Shown here: one piece after another, positions 33,261 through 46,609 of the stretch
Numbering within the stretch: position 1 is the first letter of the stretch
Layout of the letters: every line of letters starts with the position of its first letter
Assembly: GCA_037903475.1 (NCBI GenBank)
Contig: JBAJFG010000611.1
Coordinates: forward strand, 4,337,092-4,401,091
Direction: 5' to 3'
DNA from: Ancylostoma caninum
Lineage: Eukaryota > Nematoda > Chromadorea > Rhabditida > Ancylostomatidae
DNA length: 64,000 nucleotides
The notes under the pieces: model-generated
Seen by the model: the letters and a program-made list of their open reading frames with translations, nothing else
Databases searched by the model: none
Told to the model about the DNA's origin: nothing
Program-made: the position numbers and the translations under genes

Positions 33261-36200
33261 TGAAATACTGTCTGATTATGCCTGAACTGTTGGAATACTA
33301 AGTGCTTATTTACTTTCTATGCAATAAAGAAGTGATAGTATTCTTTTTTGGCTGAAAAATTCTTGGTAGCATAACAAGAAGCCAGTAAAGAATGGTAGTC
33401 TAGCCATGGATATGGGCTGTTCACTACTTAGAAATGAAAATGGATACATCCGGTAGTCAAGATGGGAGCAGAAACGAAAATTTCTAGGATTATATTGGTT
33501 ATTTTCACTTGCAATCATGAATGGCCGTACTAGTGCTCAGAACTACTCCATTTGCCTATCGTGAGTCCACTACAATGGATCTCGATGTAACACTAACGTT
33601 CGACAAAGCCACGCCCTCAGTAACTTCTTCATATGTCATCCTGAAGCCTAGTTGGAGTAATCCATAATGAAAGATGGGCACTACTACTCACACACAACCA
33701 TCCACTTTTTCTATCGGGTGTGTTACTCTGAAGTTTGGGAGCTGGTTTTTTCGCGGATCACCGTGAAATATTAGAATTGCCTTATCGGCTAATCAGCAGT
33801 ATTTTCTTTTGTCTCGAGGTTTTCCAACTCACGTGAGGTTTTGATTTTCACAGAAAACTATTTCGGAAATCGGTATCAGTATCATTTCATTCTTTTCTGT
33901 ACAATTCTAGTCAACTAGAACTTTTCTATTGGATTGGCATTAGATTAATTCTGGATCGCTAGCGAACTGTAATGGATGATTTCGCTCGTCTGCCATTGAC
34001 GAACAGCAGCATGCTATGAACGGCGAAGTCGGGGAGCGGAACAGCACTTCAAAATGAGAGACCAACAGAGTGTCAATGTCTAGGTGGCTACTAGTGCAGC
34101 TTTTTCATTTCTTAAGGAAAAAAAAACGGGCGAGTGTACTATTATTTTTATTATTTTTGAGGGAGAACATGGCTGGAAGGACAGGTCTGATTCTGTGTAG
34201 AACTCGTAAACCCCTTTTTTGGGAAATCCGTTTCTTTCTGCAGACTAGGCCCCCATAGATTTTCAGTAATAAGCGATGTAACGCATTCAATACCTAGACA
34301 AGTAATATTCAGTGATGACTTATTAAGTATCAGAAAATTGACTTGTACAGAGCGCTAACCAAATAAGAATAATATCTGGCTTCGTACTGGAAATTAATGG
34401 TTATGCCATGGATTAAATGAAAAGCATTGGATTAGAGGAATATCAGGCATGCTGTTATTGAAAGCTGAGGCAAATTAGATTATATTTCATGGATCCATCT
34501 TCTCACTGTTTGGTTTTTTTCTCATGCTCTGTTGCCAAAACTGCACCCAAGCTAGAAGTGGCAGGTACAAGATACTTAGAAGATCTAGAACACCCTAGAT
34601 GGACCGCGTGAAACTAGACGTAACTGAAGTGAGGGTGATCATCAGGAACGCAGCTGATCGGAGCGAGTGGAAGAGGTGATGTGGGTTAATAGCATTCGAA
34701 CGATGGATAATCTCATGTATCCACGGGTGGCAGCTGGGTATATACAATGCCACGCATGGCATTGCATTTTGATCGTTGCCAAGTAGATAGTAAATTTGGG
34801 TAAGTTAACACTTTACTATGTGTTCTCAATAAGTAATCTCAGTGATGCCTCTGGGCCTAAGCGGAACAAACGCTAGGAATAAGAGAAGTTTTCGTTCTGT
34901 GCAGTAACTTCCCGCGGAAACCTAACTGCCACATTTTACCTCCTGCACCCATCAGCATGGTAGAAGGGACTTATAGTGACAATACTAAAATACCAGTCAG
35001 TGTAGCTAAAAATGTAAAACACACTCTATGCAGACACATGTGCTGCTCTGTGCACCATCAACAATTTTCAGCATGAAATTTCTCTGGCTTCAGAATCAGA
35101 TCATGGCTAAAGGCGGGTCCTACGAGTAAAGTAGCATTACTTGAGTGGAGGTGCAAAAAGTAGATGTACTTTGGAGTGTTCCTAAGTAAGCACGTTGAAA
35201 TCTGCTCAAATGCAGCTGTAAATGAGTACTAGATCGGGACGAAACTTTGCTGCAAAAGTAGTAATCCATGATGAGTGATCTTTGTTTCTTCTGTGGCTTG
35301 GTAAATTCCATCCGCAACGTGCAGAACTTGTGCTTAAGCCGAGCGCTTACCGCGCCGAGCGAGATGGACTCAATGTGTTTTCGCTTTTAACTGGTAATTA
35401 ACAGCTTCTTCGAACCGATATCGACCCATCATCCATGTGGTATCACGTTCGGATTTATAAGAGGCGGCAGTGTGTAAACTCTGAGCGTTCATTTCACTTC
35501 ATTTATCTCCATTAGTTTGTGGCTTGGGGTTGTTGTCAGAATTCCACGAGTAATCCAGTCTTGCATCGCACCAATCATTTTCGAACTGGAATCCTCTGGA
35601 GATTCTGCCTTCGCCTTCCAGGTAACTCTCTTCAGTGTACATACATATTGGTAAAACATTAGCAGTAAAATGCTGAGTTCAGTAGTGCTTGGGGTTGCAC
35701 TTTGTTTCCTTCCTGCTAGTTCTCTAACAAACCCAATGGCGGCTTTTGCTTTGATTTTTTACTGCAGTGCGCTGCTATGTACGCATTTTCCTTTATTTAT
35801 ATTGGTATTTTCACTTGTTTATTATTTATATCGGTACTTTCACTTGCTTATTTGTAGCGGTGACACACTCCTCGTTGTTTCTGGTGATGAAAACTTGCAA
35901 ACCCTGTTTAAGTTTTTTGGCTTGCATTTTTCGATCCAGTCTCAGTTTTGGACGGTCCTGTGGGGAAAGAGATTTTACTACTCTTTCAAATCCTCATTAT
36001 ATTTCTTCTGTTATTCTTACTATATACCACAGAGCTGAAACACCCCCCAGATGCAAATATCGGAACGAATAAAAACTTATTTTTCCTAGGTGGGTTTCCT
36101 ACTCACTTATCAGAAAAACCCCTGAGAAAAACTATGAGGAGGAAATTCTCAACCGACCTTATCCAGACACGTTGTTTGCACTTGCCCTCGGAGATTAGCG

Positions 36201-36584
36201 CTGAAATAAACCCATTAAAACGAGGGTTCGAGGTGACAAGAAGTGTCAAACAAGTCAATCTAACTCATCAAACTGAGGATAAGAGGCATTGAATTAGCTG
36301 GGCGTGGCTGTGTTGGTCCTTTGATGGTGTGCTTTTCACTCGAAAACTTTACTGGAACAACATTTTCGTCGACAGAGCTGTCATTTTCGCTTATTTCTTG
36401 GATATGATGTTGAAAAAGCAGTGACATTGATTTTGAACTTAATGCATGAGACTAGGCGCTTAACATAAAGATGTACTTTTCGAGTGGTTACTTTGGTATT
36501 TTTGTAAGGCTGAAACGAGTGAGGTTCTAGCCGTGTGCGTATTATTGCTTGAAAGTGTGTTCTTCGATGATGTTGTCTATTTAG
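33261..36584. other. No gene established
   Basis: About 3.3 kb. Three overlapping plus-strand frames at 35670-36292 are open: one starts with a signal-peptide-like segment (MLSSVVLGVALCFLPASS), another follows a TTTGTAG acceptor at 35857. They conflict and no single model could be built. A possible exon lies at 35517-35622 ending at a good donor (TTCCAG/GTAACT). No product is called. Confidence 0.3.
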
Positions 36585-38400
36585 AGACGAGGGAGAGGGA
36601 AACGAGGTGTCTTCTCCGCAAGTGATTGATCTCCCACCTATCTCCACTTATTTACCTGAGGAGCATATCGAAAGGCCGGCACTGCGTTCACTTCTGCACA
36701 ATTCTCAAGCGATGGGAAGCTTGGAAAAACTCATAAGGTCAGTTGTACGTTTCGGAACACTGCACTACTTACAAGTTATGTACTGCAACAGTAACACTTC
36801 GGAGTGTCTTAGCGTTATTCAGATATGGTAGGTGCACCAGGGGATGCACTGCTCCGATTGCGTGCGTCTCCTCCATTTTATTTCCATTTGTCAGGCTCAG
36901 CGGCTAGCATTCTCTAGGGGCAGGCTTTAGGCTGCGGTTCTATCTACACTTAATTCCAATAGCTAACTTCATTTAAACTTCCCTCACTCACATTCCAGCT
37001 GATGCACGTGAGCGTGCTATCCATTTCCTTACACTTCGGGTTGTTCCTTCGGCGAATTTCTTCTCTCATCTCTGTAAAGCTCTACCAATTCGTTACTTGT
37101 GCCAATTCATGCATTACTTAAGTACGTTCCTCGTTCGTGACCAGTCTGTGAGTTCACTTCGGAAACACGGACACTTGATGCTTCCAATTTCGACTTCTTC
37201 AAGTCAGAAACTTCGGAAAAAAATCCTAGAATACCACACGTAAAGGTACCTTAGTCAGTGGTGCCTGCTTCAACCCTATCCATCCAACAAACTCGGCGTA
37301 AAATGCCCTTGTCAAAGCGGATTGTGAGATTGAAAGGTGCACGGAGGTAAGTGCTTTGACATTGGGCGACTTGTTGCTTCGTTTGCCATGCCCTAATCAA
37401 CCTCAATCCCCGGGGGAAAAGTTTGAGCGTGACATATTTTGCTGACGATTTCCTGCTCGCCTCAGCATTCACCTTTGCTTCCACAACTTTCATGCTGCTA
37501 CTCTACAGCTGTCCGCGTTGACGTTGAAAATGTGGCTTGAACTTCCCGCCTACTCACTTTCTCTCTTTCCCACTCTGTCATCTCCGTGATCGTGTATGTT
37601 TGGATGTTTCTTTTTTTCTCCACACATGTCAAATGATGTTTTTTGGCCACAGGAGCAGCTGTTTTGCTCTGGTATCGTCGTTTCCTATTGAGCTTCTTCA
37701 AAGAAAGCGAATTCTGGAAAAAATAGCGGATAATCATAAATTTTTACCCGTAGTCTTTTATGCATGAATGCGCCCTTTAGGTGGCTAGTACGAATTCTTC
37801 TCATAGCTTGAATAGGGGAAACTCAAAGCGATGTCTCTCCTTTTCTGCATGAAAAGCACTCCTCGCATGATATCTGTTCCAACGACTTATTACAATTCGT
37901 GGAGAGACAGCAGAATTCGATCGAAGCGCCACTATTCCCAGAAGGTTCTCCTCCAGAGGATGATTATTGGTTTTTAGTGATTTATTCCCTCGCAAACAGC
38001 GCACAGATTTTTTTGTACACGGTTTTCTCGTGACATAGCTATGTAACAGTATTTCATGTACAACTATTTGCTTATTATATGACATACTGGCGAGATGCCA
38101 TCGCAGAAACGATGAGGTATAATTTGTGAGGGCATGATGGAAGAGTTAGCAAGAAGCGATATGCAAGTCTCTGGGGAGCTCTGCTTCGATGGGGTCAGTG
38201 TAAAACGAGAGACTGTGATATTCACTGCCCGCATCGAGGATCATGAACAAAAGCAGGTGAGCAGTGAACGGCAAAAAGTCGAGGCGTAGACGTTTTTCGA
38301 GGAATTTGAGGTTTCGCAGATGAGTGACGAGTTAGTGCAATTGAAATTGCTGCGACAGCATAAGGAACATCCATCAGAGCAGCTCTTGTTCTCATTGTAA
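36585..38400 (+). CDS. Multi-exon gene, 5' incomplete, product unrecognised
   Basis: Exons 36585-36790, 36999-37121, 37259-37346, 37653-37749, 38131-38256 and 38320-38400 (TAA). Phases agree at every junction. Acceptors include CTATTTAG, CATTCCAG, TTAGTCAG, GGCCACAG and GGTTTCGCAG; that of 38131 (TTTGTGAG) is poor, so the gene may instead end at TGA 37765-37767, with 38134-38400 as a separate two-exon ORF starting ATGATG. The first exon is acidic and Pro/Ser rich (SPQVIDLPPISTYLPEE), then mostly helical (RERAIHFLTLRVV), a basic patch (RRKMPLSKRIVRLKGARR), a helix (ELLQRKRILEKIADNH) and an acidic C-terminal helix region (TARIEDHEQKQMSDELVQL). It looks like a soluble, possibly nuclear protein. 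The 5' end is missing, since the first listed exon begins inside a codon. Confidence 0.55.
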
Positions 38401-40351
38401 CATTGGAGGGAGGGGATCGTGGCTCACTGCATGGACCTGGAACACTGATTCCTTGGATATGTTAGCCTCGTCGGATGCGTAGGTGAACCACCAGGAAGTG
38501 CGCTTGAGCATGAGGCGAACCTTAGCGTTTTCATGCAATCTTTTAATCATTCGAGGATATATGATACAAATGTTATGTGCAACACGTGCGAAAGATGAAT
38601 TGTGCACATTTATTCCATTGAGACTGCTCTTTGGAGGGACAAAAGTGTAGCGAATCCCCGGATTGTTCCATGAGGCATCGTGGTTAATGGATTGCATTTC
38701 GAAAACCGCGTACAATGCAACAGCGCCCAGTGTAAACGTCAAGACGCTTTCCGGTTCATTTTTACATATTTTCATGTCGTGAACATTTGTTCTCAGTGCT
38801 TCTTCATCCTCTATCCATGCTGTTCGTACTTGCTATCGATTTGTACTGATTCACTCCACCGGTCAACATGAGACATTTGGTCCCAGCTGACTTTTCTCCT
38901 CACATTTTCGTTCTTATTTCTTGCGTATTTTCAATGGAGGGTAACGTGGAGCACTTCATATGTATTCTAGTACTCCGACATTCTCTATATACTACTCAAT
39001 TCCTTTCCAAAATTTATTATACTACATACTTTTCTTACAGAAAATACTTAACCTCATCATTTTCCCTCCCTGACTCATAAGAGAGCGAATATGAGTGGTT
39101 TTGTTCTTCATTTTCTTCATCTTTTTCTACATCTGTTCTAAATCGAAGACAAATAGAGATGTTCTTGCAAAAATTGGCGAGGCCCTTTTCAAGTTGGCTT
39201 GTTCCTCCAGGGTTCTTCCCGGGACCCCTGCATACATATGTAGGTGAAGTATGCCCTAGTGAGATGTATAATTCAATTTCCGTGTTCTAAAATTTCCCAC
39301 AGATATCATGAAGTAAAATGACCGGCAACAGCTGTTACCAGTTGGAGCGCAATAGCCTTTCTGAAGGGTTCATTCTTGTATTAGAAGATTTTTTCACAGC
39401 GAAACAGGAAGTCGCAAGCTTATTAGCATAATATTTGTATGTGAGTTAAAGGGGAATCATTTTGGGAATTATCCATTAACGGCCAAAAAATGACCGTGCG
39501 CTCAAAAATGGCCGGATTTTCTTCTACAACATAATACCTGGAAACTAAATGGCAGCCACTGAAATTGGCTCGATGTTGTCGATATCGAATAACTCGAATA
39601 TCTTGACCCCTTGGTCCTTTCTGAGTAATGTTAGCTGGACCTTTTTCAATTTTTGTTACATTCGGTGTTTGCACTGCTTCGAAAATTGATTCATTCGACA
39701 TACGACTGTGAAAAACTTGATTCAAGTACAGTCAAATATTAGTAGAGAGGCGATATGAAGCAAGTAACTTTCCCTATCATTAATAGGAGTTTATTGCCCA
39801 GGAATATTTCACCTTGTAGGTAAAAGTCCACTAAATCTCTTGCTGCAATATGTATAAGGAGGCATTTTTTAGCTGGGCATGTAAGCGATATCGCTCGGTG
39901 TTTTGAGTAATGCCATAATTGAATACGAAATTCAGCTTGTGCGGACACCTTTTTTGTTTTACCAAAAGCGAAATCTCGAATTTCCATCCTTTCCGTTATA
40001 AATGAGATTAGAGAAGCAGTTAGCAGTGAATAACAAACTCATCTGCTTCAGAAACGCTTGAAACTCTTTTCGTCTCAAGAATTTGAGAAAAAGTGCAGTA
40101 GAATTCATTGCTTTCGGTTACGGCATGAACTACTCTGCTAGTTGTAGCTTTTTCAAGCTTTTCTGGTAGTTTATACTAAGGTAGTAGTTGAATTTCCAAA
40201 CGAATGCATCCGTACCTCGGTCATCCTGCGTCGTCTCTGACAAGTGGGAATAGTCAAATGGCCTAGTCATATGCTGTAATAAGCCATCAAGTGAAATGAG
40301 CCCACACGTCAGCTTTGAAGCGTTTTCGCATCCTTTCCAACGTTCGTTCAT
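38392..40351 (-). CDS. Multi-exon minus-strand gene, product unrecognised
   Basis: Three likely exons: 40351-40216 (starts ATG, MNERWKGCENASKLTCG, donor CGAG/GTACGG), 39705-39538 (acceptor TTTTTCACAG, donor TTCCAG/GTATTA, MSNESIFEAVQTPNV and KGPRGQDIRVIRYRQHR) and a long last exon from about 38819 (acceptor GAACAG) to TGA 38394-38392. The last exon encodes about 140 residues including VALYAVFEMQSINHDASW, GIRYTFVPP and RVAHNICIIYP. Phases between the three do not close directly, so one or two small exons are still missing. The stop lies within nine bases of the stop of the plus-strand gene, so the two are tightly convergent. No family recognised. Confidence 0.48.
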
Positions 40352-40737
40352 TGAATATTGTCAGGCTCGTCAACTTCTTTTCAATATTACTTCGGAAATT
40401 TCGGATGCATATGCATGTGAGCTACACTAACTTACTTCGTTACACACCCATTATAAGGGCTTAATTTTTCCTAGAAAGCAAACAACATGCATTTAGTTTG
40501 TTTTCGCCACGCGTACTCCTTCCTCTTCCTGGTTCAATTTTCCTCATTATCCTTTCCTAAACTCTTCCGTTCTACGAGTTTTATGTCCATTATGTATTTT
40601 GCGCATTTCTATCCTTTGAATCCTAGTTATTTAGTGCAAATACTACAATGAGTACGGGTCCTTATCACTGAAACAATGTTTTTCCCTTCAAGATACTACA
40701 GGTGACAAAGCGAAGGTTTTCCTCATTTCCTCCGCAG
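40352..40737. other. Spacer upstream of 40738 exon
   Basis: Short AT-rich sequence between divergent candidate genes; no promoter motif recognised. Confidence 0.3.
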
Positions 40738-40976
40738 AACTAACCACATTTTCGAAAACGTAGTGCTGCAAAATGTTGCTGTTCACATCAGTAAGTAGCC
40801 CGACGCATATAAGCTACCACAACCTCGGGGACTCTTGAGGATTTGATCGGATTACAAGCTGGAGAAGTCTCTCCCTCTTAGCGCTCACTACAAATCATTT
40901 CATCGAATCCTTTCTCAAATGTACCTCTTTCTTCGAGAAGTATACTGGAAGTTCTTTTCACCAAAACTTCTACTAG
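40738..40976 (+). CDS. Two candidate exons, frame ambiguous
   Basis: Exon 40738-40790 has a strong acceptor (TTTCCTCCGCAG) and an ideal donor (CATCA/GTAAGT); it encodes TNHIFENVVLQNVAVHI. A second exon begins at 40882 after CTCCCTCTTAG. All three frames are open there for about 100 nt: the frame that matches phase ends at TAG 40974-40976, while the other two reach a good donor (AACAAG/GTAACT) at 40990. The matching frame is chosen but could be wrong. Product unknown. Confidence 0.35.
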
Positions 40977-41621
40977 GAAAAAGAAACAAGGTAACTCACC
41001 CAACTTTCGCTCCTCTCGCTGTACTATATGGAAATTAGCTGAAGAATATGGCCTTTTCTGTAATTCATCAGTAGTGAGGGAAGTCCTTGTAGCAAAAGAG
41101 TATCTAAAAACTACTAACAGCCTTTCTTATGGCTGAACATTACTAATTTCCTTCCTTGAGCGCCCTGGTAAAGTGGAGCTGCTTCTTTCTGTCCATCAGG
41201 AATGAGCGAAATTCTGGCTTCGGGAGTTCGGATGTTCCTGAATCCTGCCATCATGCAAACCTCCAACTCTTAGACCCCCGAAGAATTAGCAACTGAACTG
41301 TGTTTATATCCCTTTAAATCCCCCAAATTTCGATCTTTTCCCGAACTTCCGCATTTCCAGCCTTGCGAAACATTCCCCTCATGCCTGCTCCCGATCCTCT
41401 GTGATCCATCCTAGAATAATAATGCTGTCATTTTACACGCAAGACGATTAACTTTCCGCATTTAACTAATGAATCATGCAACTTTCCTCCGCCATGTGGA
41501 ACTCTCCAATGCTACTTCCACTTTTCCATGACTTACTGAACAATTCCTTGCTTCACATCCACATGTAAGTCGTTCTTGATACCTTTCTTTCTACCAAACA
41601 ACGAGATCACATTCATGAATA
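40977..41621. other. No gene established
   Basis: AT-rich with CT-rich stretches; a short open frame after 41072 could be a terminal exon of an alternative reading of the 40882 exon. Confidence 0.3.
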
Positions 41622-42420
41622 CAGTGGCGGCCACATATTCAACACGCTACCAATTTTTGGCAATCTACCGATAAAAATGTAAAATTCGTATTTCAAGCTT
41701 GGAATCAGCTATCAGGACAATACTCGAGAATGTGATGGGGCATAGCGTTCTCTTTTATACTTCCACTCTACTCCTCAAGAAAATGTTTCTCAATGGAACT
41801 GCGCTCATCCCTCGCGTTTGGAGCTCAACATGTAGTACTTTTGAAAAAAAAAATTTCGTCGCGCTCTTACATCATTTTGTCAAAAATGTGTTTTACTCTA
41901 GATCTTAGATAAGTATTGTTTCTTGTCTTGAGGTACGTCTCTGTAGTGAACATTCTACTTCCTTTTCGTTTGCGCTTTTTTCTCCTTCAGAAAAGCTGAA
42001 AAATCAGCTGAGTATCTAGTTGCTCCAGGAAATCCGTTGGCAATAAAGGCAGCGTTATCGACTTCCTTGATCTACTCCACCAGCGTAACTCGGCCAGTTT
42101 GCCATAATGCAGCAAATTGGTAGCATCCAAGAGCCATTTTAACATGAGTTCTGACAAAATTGACCACTTCATCCATGGTCCTCATGGTCAGAAACCCAAA
42201 ATAGCGTCAAAATCTGAGTAACAAAAGTTTTCGTGGGTGCTGCCTTTAATCCAGTTCCAACTGATTCTGTGCCAGCGGTGAGCAACAGGAAGGAAGCCCC
42301 AATAGAGCCCCAACACCAAATACTCGAAGTTGGTTTTGATTGCTCATCCTTGAGCTGTGGTATGCAAAAAAATTACTGTGGTGCAAAATCGTGGGTGTGC
42401 TAAATATGTGGCCGCCACTG
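41622..42420. mobile_element. Non-autonomous TIR element, Tc1/mariner type
   Basis: Ends are CAGTGGCGGCCACATATT at 41622 and its exact inverse ending at 42420, each flanked by TA, the Tc1/mariner target. Similarity continues weakly to about 26 bp. At 799 bp it is too short for a full Tc1-like element, and no transposase motif was found on either strand. The 61- to 89-residue frames inside have no recognisable features. Confidence 0.8.
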
Positions 42421-44907
42421 TACGTGTATTCTTCTTCCGTGTCGTTCCTCCGCCAGTACACTATCAGCCTTGACGTCACCTGGAACTTGCACTGTGTTGA
42501 TCTGTTCGATTTCAATAGACAGATACATATGAGTGTCTACGTGCTCAATTTGGCCGAAGCTGAAGGAAACATGGTAAAAGGGTAGGTTTTTGATCAGTTT
42601 TCTCTGAAAAAAATGTTTCAATCAAATTTGGTTTAACAAACAAGTACGAGTAATGGCAGTGACAGGACGGCAATGCTCATTTAGTATGGGAAGCTCCCCT
42701 TTTGTCTGAGTAGAAGAGTTGAACACAGCTCTGCATACTCCATTTGTCTGAGCTATCGTTTCCTGGAATGAACGTAGGTATGCGCCCTCGCTTCCGTCTT
42801 CTCACCCACCCTTTACATCCTCTAAAAATAGCCATGAAGCATCTGGATCCGTGGCAGCTAGCGGACTGCGCTTCAATTTTATGTCTGAAAGTGAAACTAG
42901 ATCAATATCTATTAATAACGTCTTCGGTTGAAGACTTATGGTGACTCCGTAACTCTGATTACAAATCGCATATTATTGGGCTTAGAGTAGCGCATTGTTG
43001 TTGTTGATAAACTATAACGTATGTTGGAACTTCAATTTGTAACATTTTTGTATTTTTAACCATGTTCCAAAACCTTTCTGGATATGTTCAGCATGGCCAT
43101 ACTCCATATTGAACGTTTTTGAAAATGGCATTGGGAGTGGAATGGAACAAAAAAAAAACTTCTGGGCCTATATCCGCTATATTTAGCCATGGGTAAAAAC
43201 AGCGTGTTATATTTCCGTTCCCACCGGTCTTTAGATGCTGTGCCATCCGATATAATTCATCCGACTATGTATCTACTTCTTGTTGCTAGATTACATATGC
43301 CGACGATGAAATTGATAGTGAATATTTGCCAAGTGAAAATTGGCCAGAAGAGGATATCCTGCAATGAAACACGTGGATAACCATATCTCCATTTTTGCTC
43401 TGTTGCGTAGGTGAATATCCAACATGTCTGTGAGAACGCGTATATCTGAGTTGAAAACTGTACTGGGTAAGTGCCTTGGTAGCCTTCATTATGTGTATTT
43501 GGAAAAATATGAAGGCAGAAGCATATCTCTCCATATCCTCCTTCTTTTTCCACATTCTAATGAGAATTTTAATTGTATTCAGGGAATATAGCAGGACCGC
43601 CTGAGCATTCAACTAGATATCTACGTACATCATTACATGAACTCCACTTATTCCTCGGACATACATAGCGATTTTGAATTTTCTATTGTCGTACTTTCTG
43701 GAACTGCTGCTGTTGGTTGTTACGCTACCCAAGCTGTTAAAAAGCCATGACTTCAAATGTTCCCTTTCCTTTTGAGAAGCGATAGCTTATCTAAAATTAA
43801 CAAAGGGTAGAATTATCTCGTCCTATCTCAGCCTACTAAAAAGCCTCAGGCGTCTCCGAAACGGCAGTGGCTACCGAGCCTCATTCCATTCCCTCAATAT
43901 ATAATATATGTGCAAATACATACTGTTTTAAACTGAATATTCTACGAATTCTGTCCAGTCAAGATTTAGATATGCTTTGTTAGGTGGAAATAAGCACAAG
44001 GCCTCCTATTTGAACCGTATGAGCATAAAATTTACCTTTCCCTCGCTCAATTCATTCTCTAGGTCATGTATGATCCAAACAACTATGATTATCAGTTGAG
44101 GTGTTTGTGAATGCGTTTTTCAATTCCTACACACCTTGCTGATGGTAGTACTTACTAACTCTGATACTTTGGTATGGTATTTTGAAGTGTATCGTAGCCG
44201 AAGGGTTCTTCTGGTATAATATCTGCGGTAGAAATGACTTTGAATTTAATATCAAACACAAGCCCTGACTAATGTAATCCATGCGTAACTTTTTGCCTGA
44301 ATTGCCCCAGAAACCTACAATCTCATAACAATCTTGTAGAGCTTCAAACCTTCAAACCTTCTTTCACGAAGCACATTACCAGCTCTTATTGACTGCAAAG
44401 CACCAGCGTTTGGCAGCTTAAATTGAGTCCCTATTTATTTGTTAGAACGTCATTGCTCGACTCTTATTTCGCCCGTGTTTACGTTTTTTATTGTTGTTTA
44501 CCAACGGCGAGTCCATTTGACGAGTAAACAGCTTGAACACTCCAACGGATCTACTCGGTTGCTGGAACTCGTCCAGATTGCTTGCAAACAGTGAATGCGG
44601 TAATTGTCAACATTAATTTGGACTGTCACGCTCAACACGATTTAACATAGAGTTGTTGCTACTCTTAAGGAGGGGGCAATACAATCCGTTCACATTTATG
44701 AGTCCTAGGCCTATCAGTAGACTTCTCTCTTTACCAACTGATATGGCCCTCTTTTTTTTTCTTGCAGCTCTCGGTGTCGCGGGAATACTCGTTGTTTGAT
44801 TTCATTTCTATGTGATCGAGTAATTCAAGCGACAGCGGAGACCCATCTCAAAATTAAGGTAGTAAGCAAGCACCGCGATTAACGACTGTACCTAGGAGCG
44901 AATAATA
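42421..44907. other. No gene established
   Basis: About 2.5 kb, AT-rich. Frames at 42744-42944 (plus) and 43257-43612 (minus, two overlapping) are unsupported. Confidence 0.35.
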
Positions 44908-45841
44908 TTAGGTGGTTGCGAAATCGTATGTCGGATGTCGGATTTTGACAGCTGATACTTTGAATTGTCATAACTCTTGGAAAAGTGAAGCTTTTTTTCT
45001 CGGTTAAGGGGTAATTCCAATCAGCACATCTTCCCCATCTTTCAGCTAAATTTTGGTTCCATTGGATTTGGAGCCAAGCTTTCTGGAGTCAGCAAAATCT
45101 GCAGTAGCGTTTTGAGCTGAGGTATTTTCACGGCCTACTCTCCCACTCAGGGATGGATCCAACCATCTGAATTTGTGATCATCTGTAGAGGAACAGTCCG
45201 CTGAATAAGATATATAAAGGCGAGCCTCGATTTCCACTTGTGTCTTCTTCCAGATTGTCTGGAGTGCGAAGTGTGGCCTTGTGCTGTCGTAAACCAGCAG
45301 AGGATAATTCGAGGAGGATTCACTTGCCCAATTTTTTCACCATGCCTATCCTTTCCTCGGCGTCAAAAATTGAAAAAAATAATAAGCTCTAAAGCCACCT
45401 TGGAGATGCTCAACCTATCCTCTGGTGATAGCTTCCACCAGTGCTTCCAGAACGACGTTGTCGTCATTGAATTTTTGTCCATAACTCTGAGACATTTATC
45501 TCCAAAACTGGACTACTTGGACCAGCATTCGACTGCTGCTTTATTTGGCATTACCTCCCGCATACGATGGTAATATTCCCCTTCCTTGCTATTGCGTTAT
45601 TACAGAGATCGAATCCACTATACAGTTTGAGACGAATTTCTGCTAGCAGCTACACTTCGATTCATCCACGAGAAAGCCAACAAAAGTGGATATGTCCGGA
45701 TAGGAATGAAAGGGCAGAAAAAGGAAGAAATAGGCCTTCAAACTGATACAAAGTTTGCTGTTGCAACATCACTTTTCCTACCAGCATGTTAGTCCAAAGT
45801 TCGAGGCTCGAAAATCCGACATCGATTTTGCAACAATCTAG
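44908..45841. mobile_element. Mariner-type TIR element, decayed
   Basis: Left end TTAGGTGGTTGCGAAATCG at 44908; right end, inverted, TAGATTGTTGCAAAATCG ending about 45841; both then share GATGTCGGATTTT. The 934-bp length and TTAGGTNGTTGCNAAATC-type ends suit mariner. On the minus strand near the left end, AERWGRCADWN resembles the mariner transposase C-terminus (L-x-x-R-W-x-x-C-x-x-x-x-G). The rest is too decayed to follow, and the 111-residue plus-strand frame at 45238-45573 is not transposase. Confidence 0.6.
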
Positions 45842-46609
45842 CGGATACCCATCGATTTATTGGAAATTCAAAAATTAGGTTTTAAATAAGTCTATAGTTC
45901 GAATGTTAGAGAAAGAGGGGGCATTACAATCCTTTAGAAGTGATAAAGAAGCATTTTTCTTCCTCTTCTTTGAGCAATTTGAAAACATTCGGTCATAAAT
46001 ATAGTAGCGACCCCCCCCCACGGACCATAATTCCTCACATTTTTTCTTTTTGTTTTCTTTTTCTTTTGATTGTCCGCTGTAAAAAAAGTTTCCAATGCTG
46101 GTAGTTATATTTACGCGGCTTATAGGTATCACTCCATTCTTCATTCATAAGAAGTCTCGCATACTCATCGTTTCTCTTATAGGAGTAAAACGTCTCAGCC
46201 TGTATTTCATGAATGAGAAATCGAACTAGAAGCTTCGCATACATAGTAGCTCCCGTTAATTGTCAGCTAAACTCAGTTATGACTGCAACCTAGAAATGAT
46301 TAAAGATGGGGTGATTTTTCTGAACTTGGCCCAGTATTTTTTGAATTCCATTAAAGATGTCTCGAGCAATCGAGCACTCCAGGAAAAAACCCTATAATCC
46401 TTCTTATCTCTCGTTCAGGTTTCTAATGCTATTAAAACATCTCCTTATTCGACTTATTCGAAACCATACATTCTATTGAGATAGGCAATAAGTTTGCGTG
46501 TTTTTCTAACTAGTATCTCACTGGAATTTGAACTTTATTGGACTGCATGTCATGAACCACCTTGTAGCTCTTACATTGCTCTTCACAACTGCTTTAACCA
46601 TCTTATCAG

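Noticed and set aside
40814..40866. Extra exon joining 40738-40790 to 40882 in perfect phase
   Set aside because: It would require introns of 23 and 15 nt, too short to splice.
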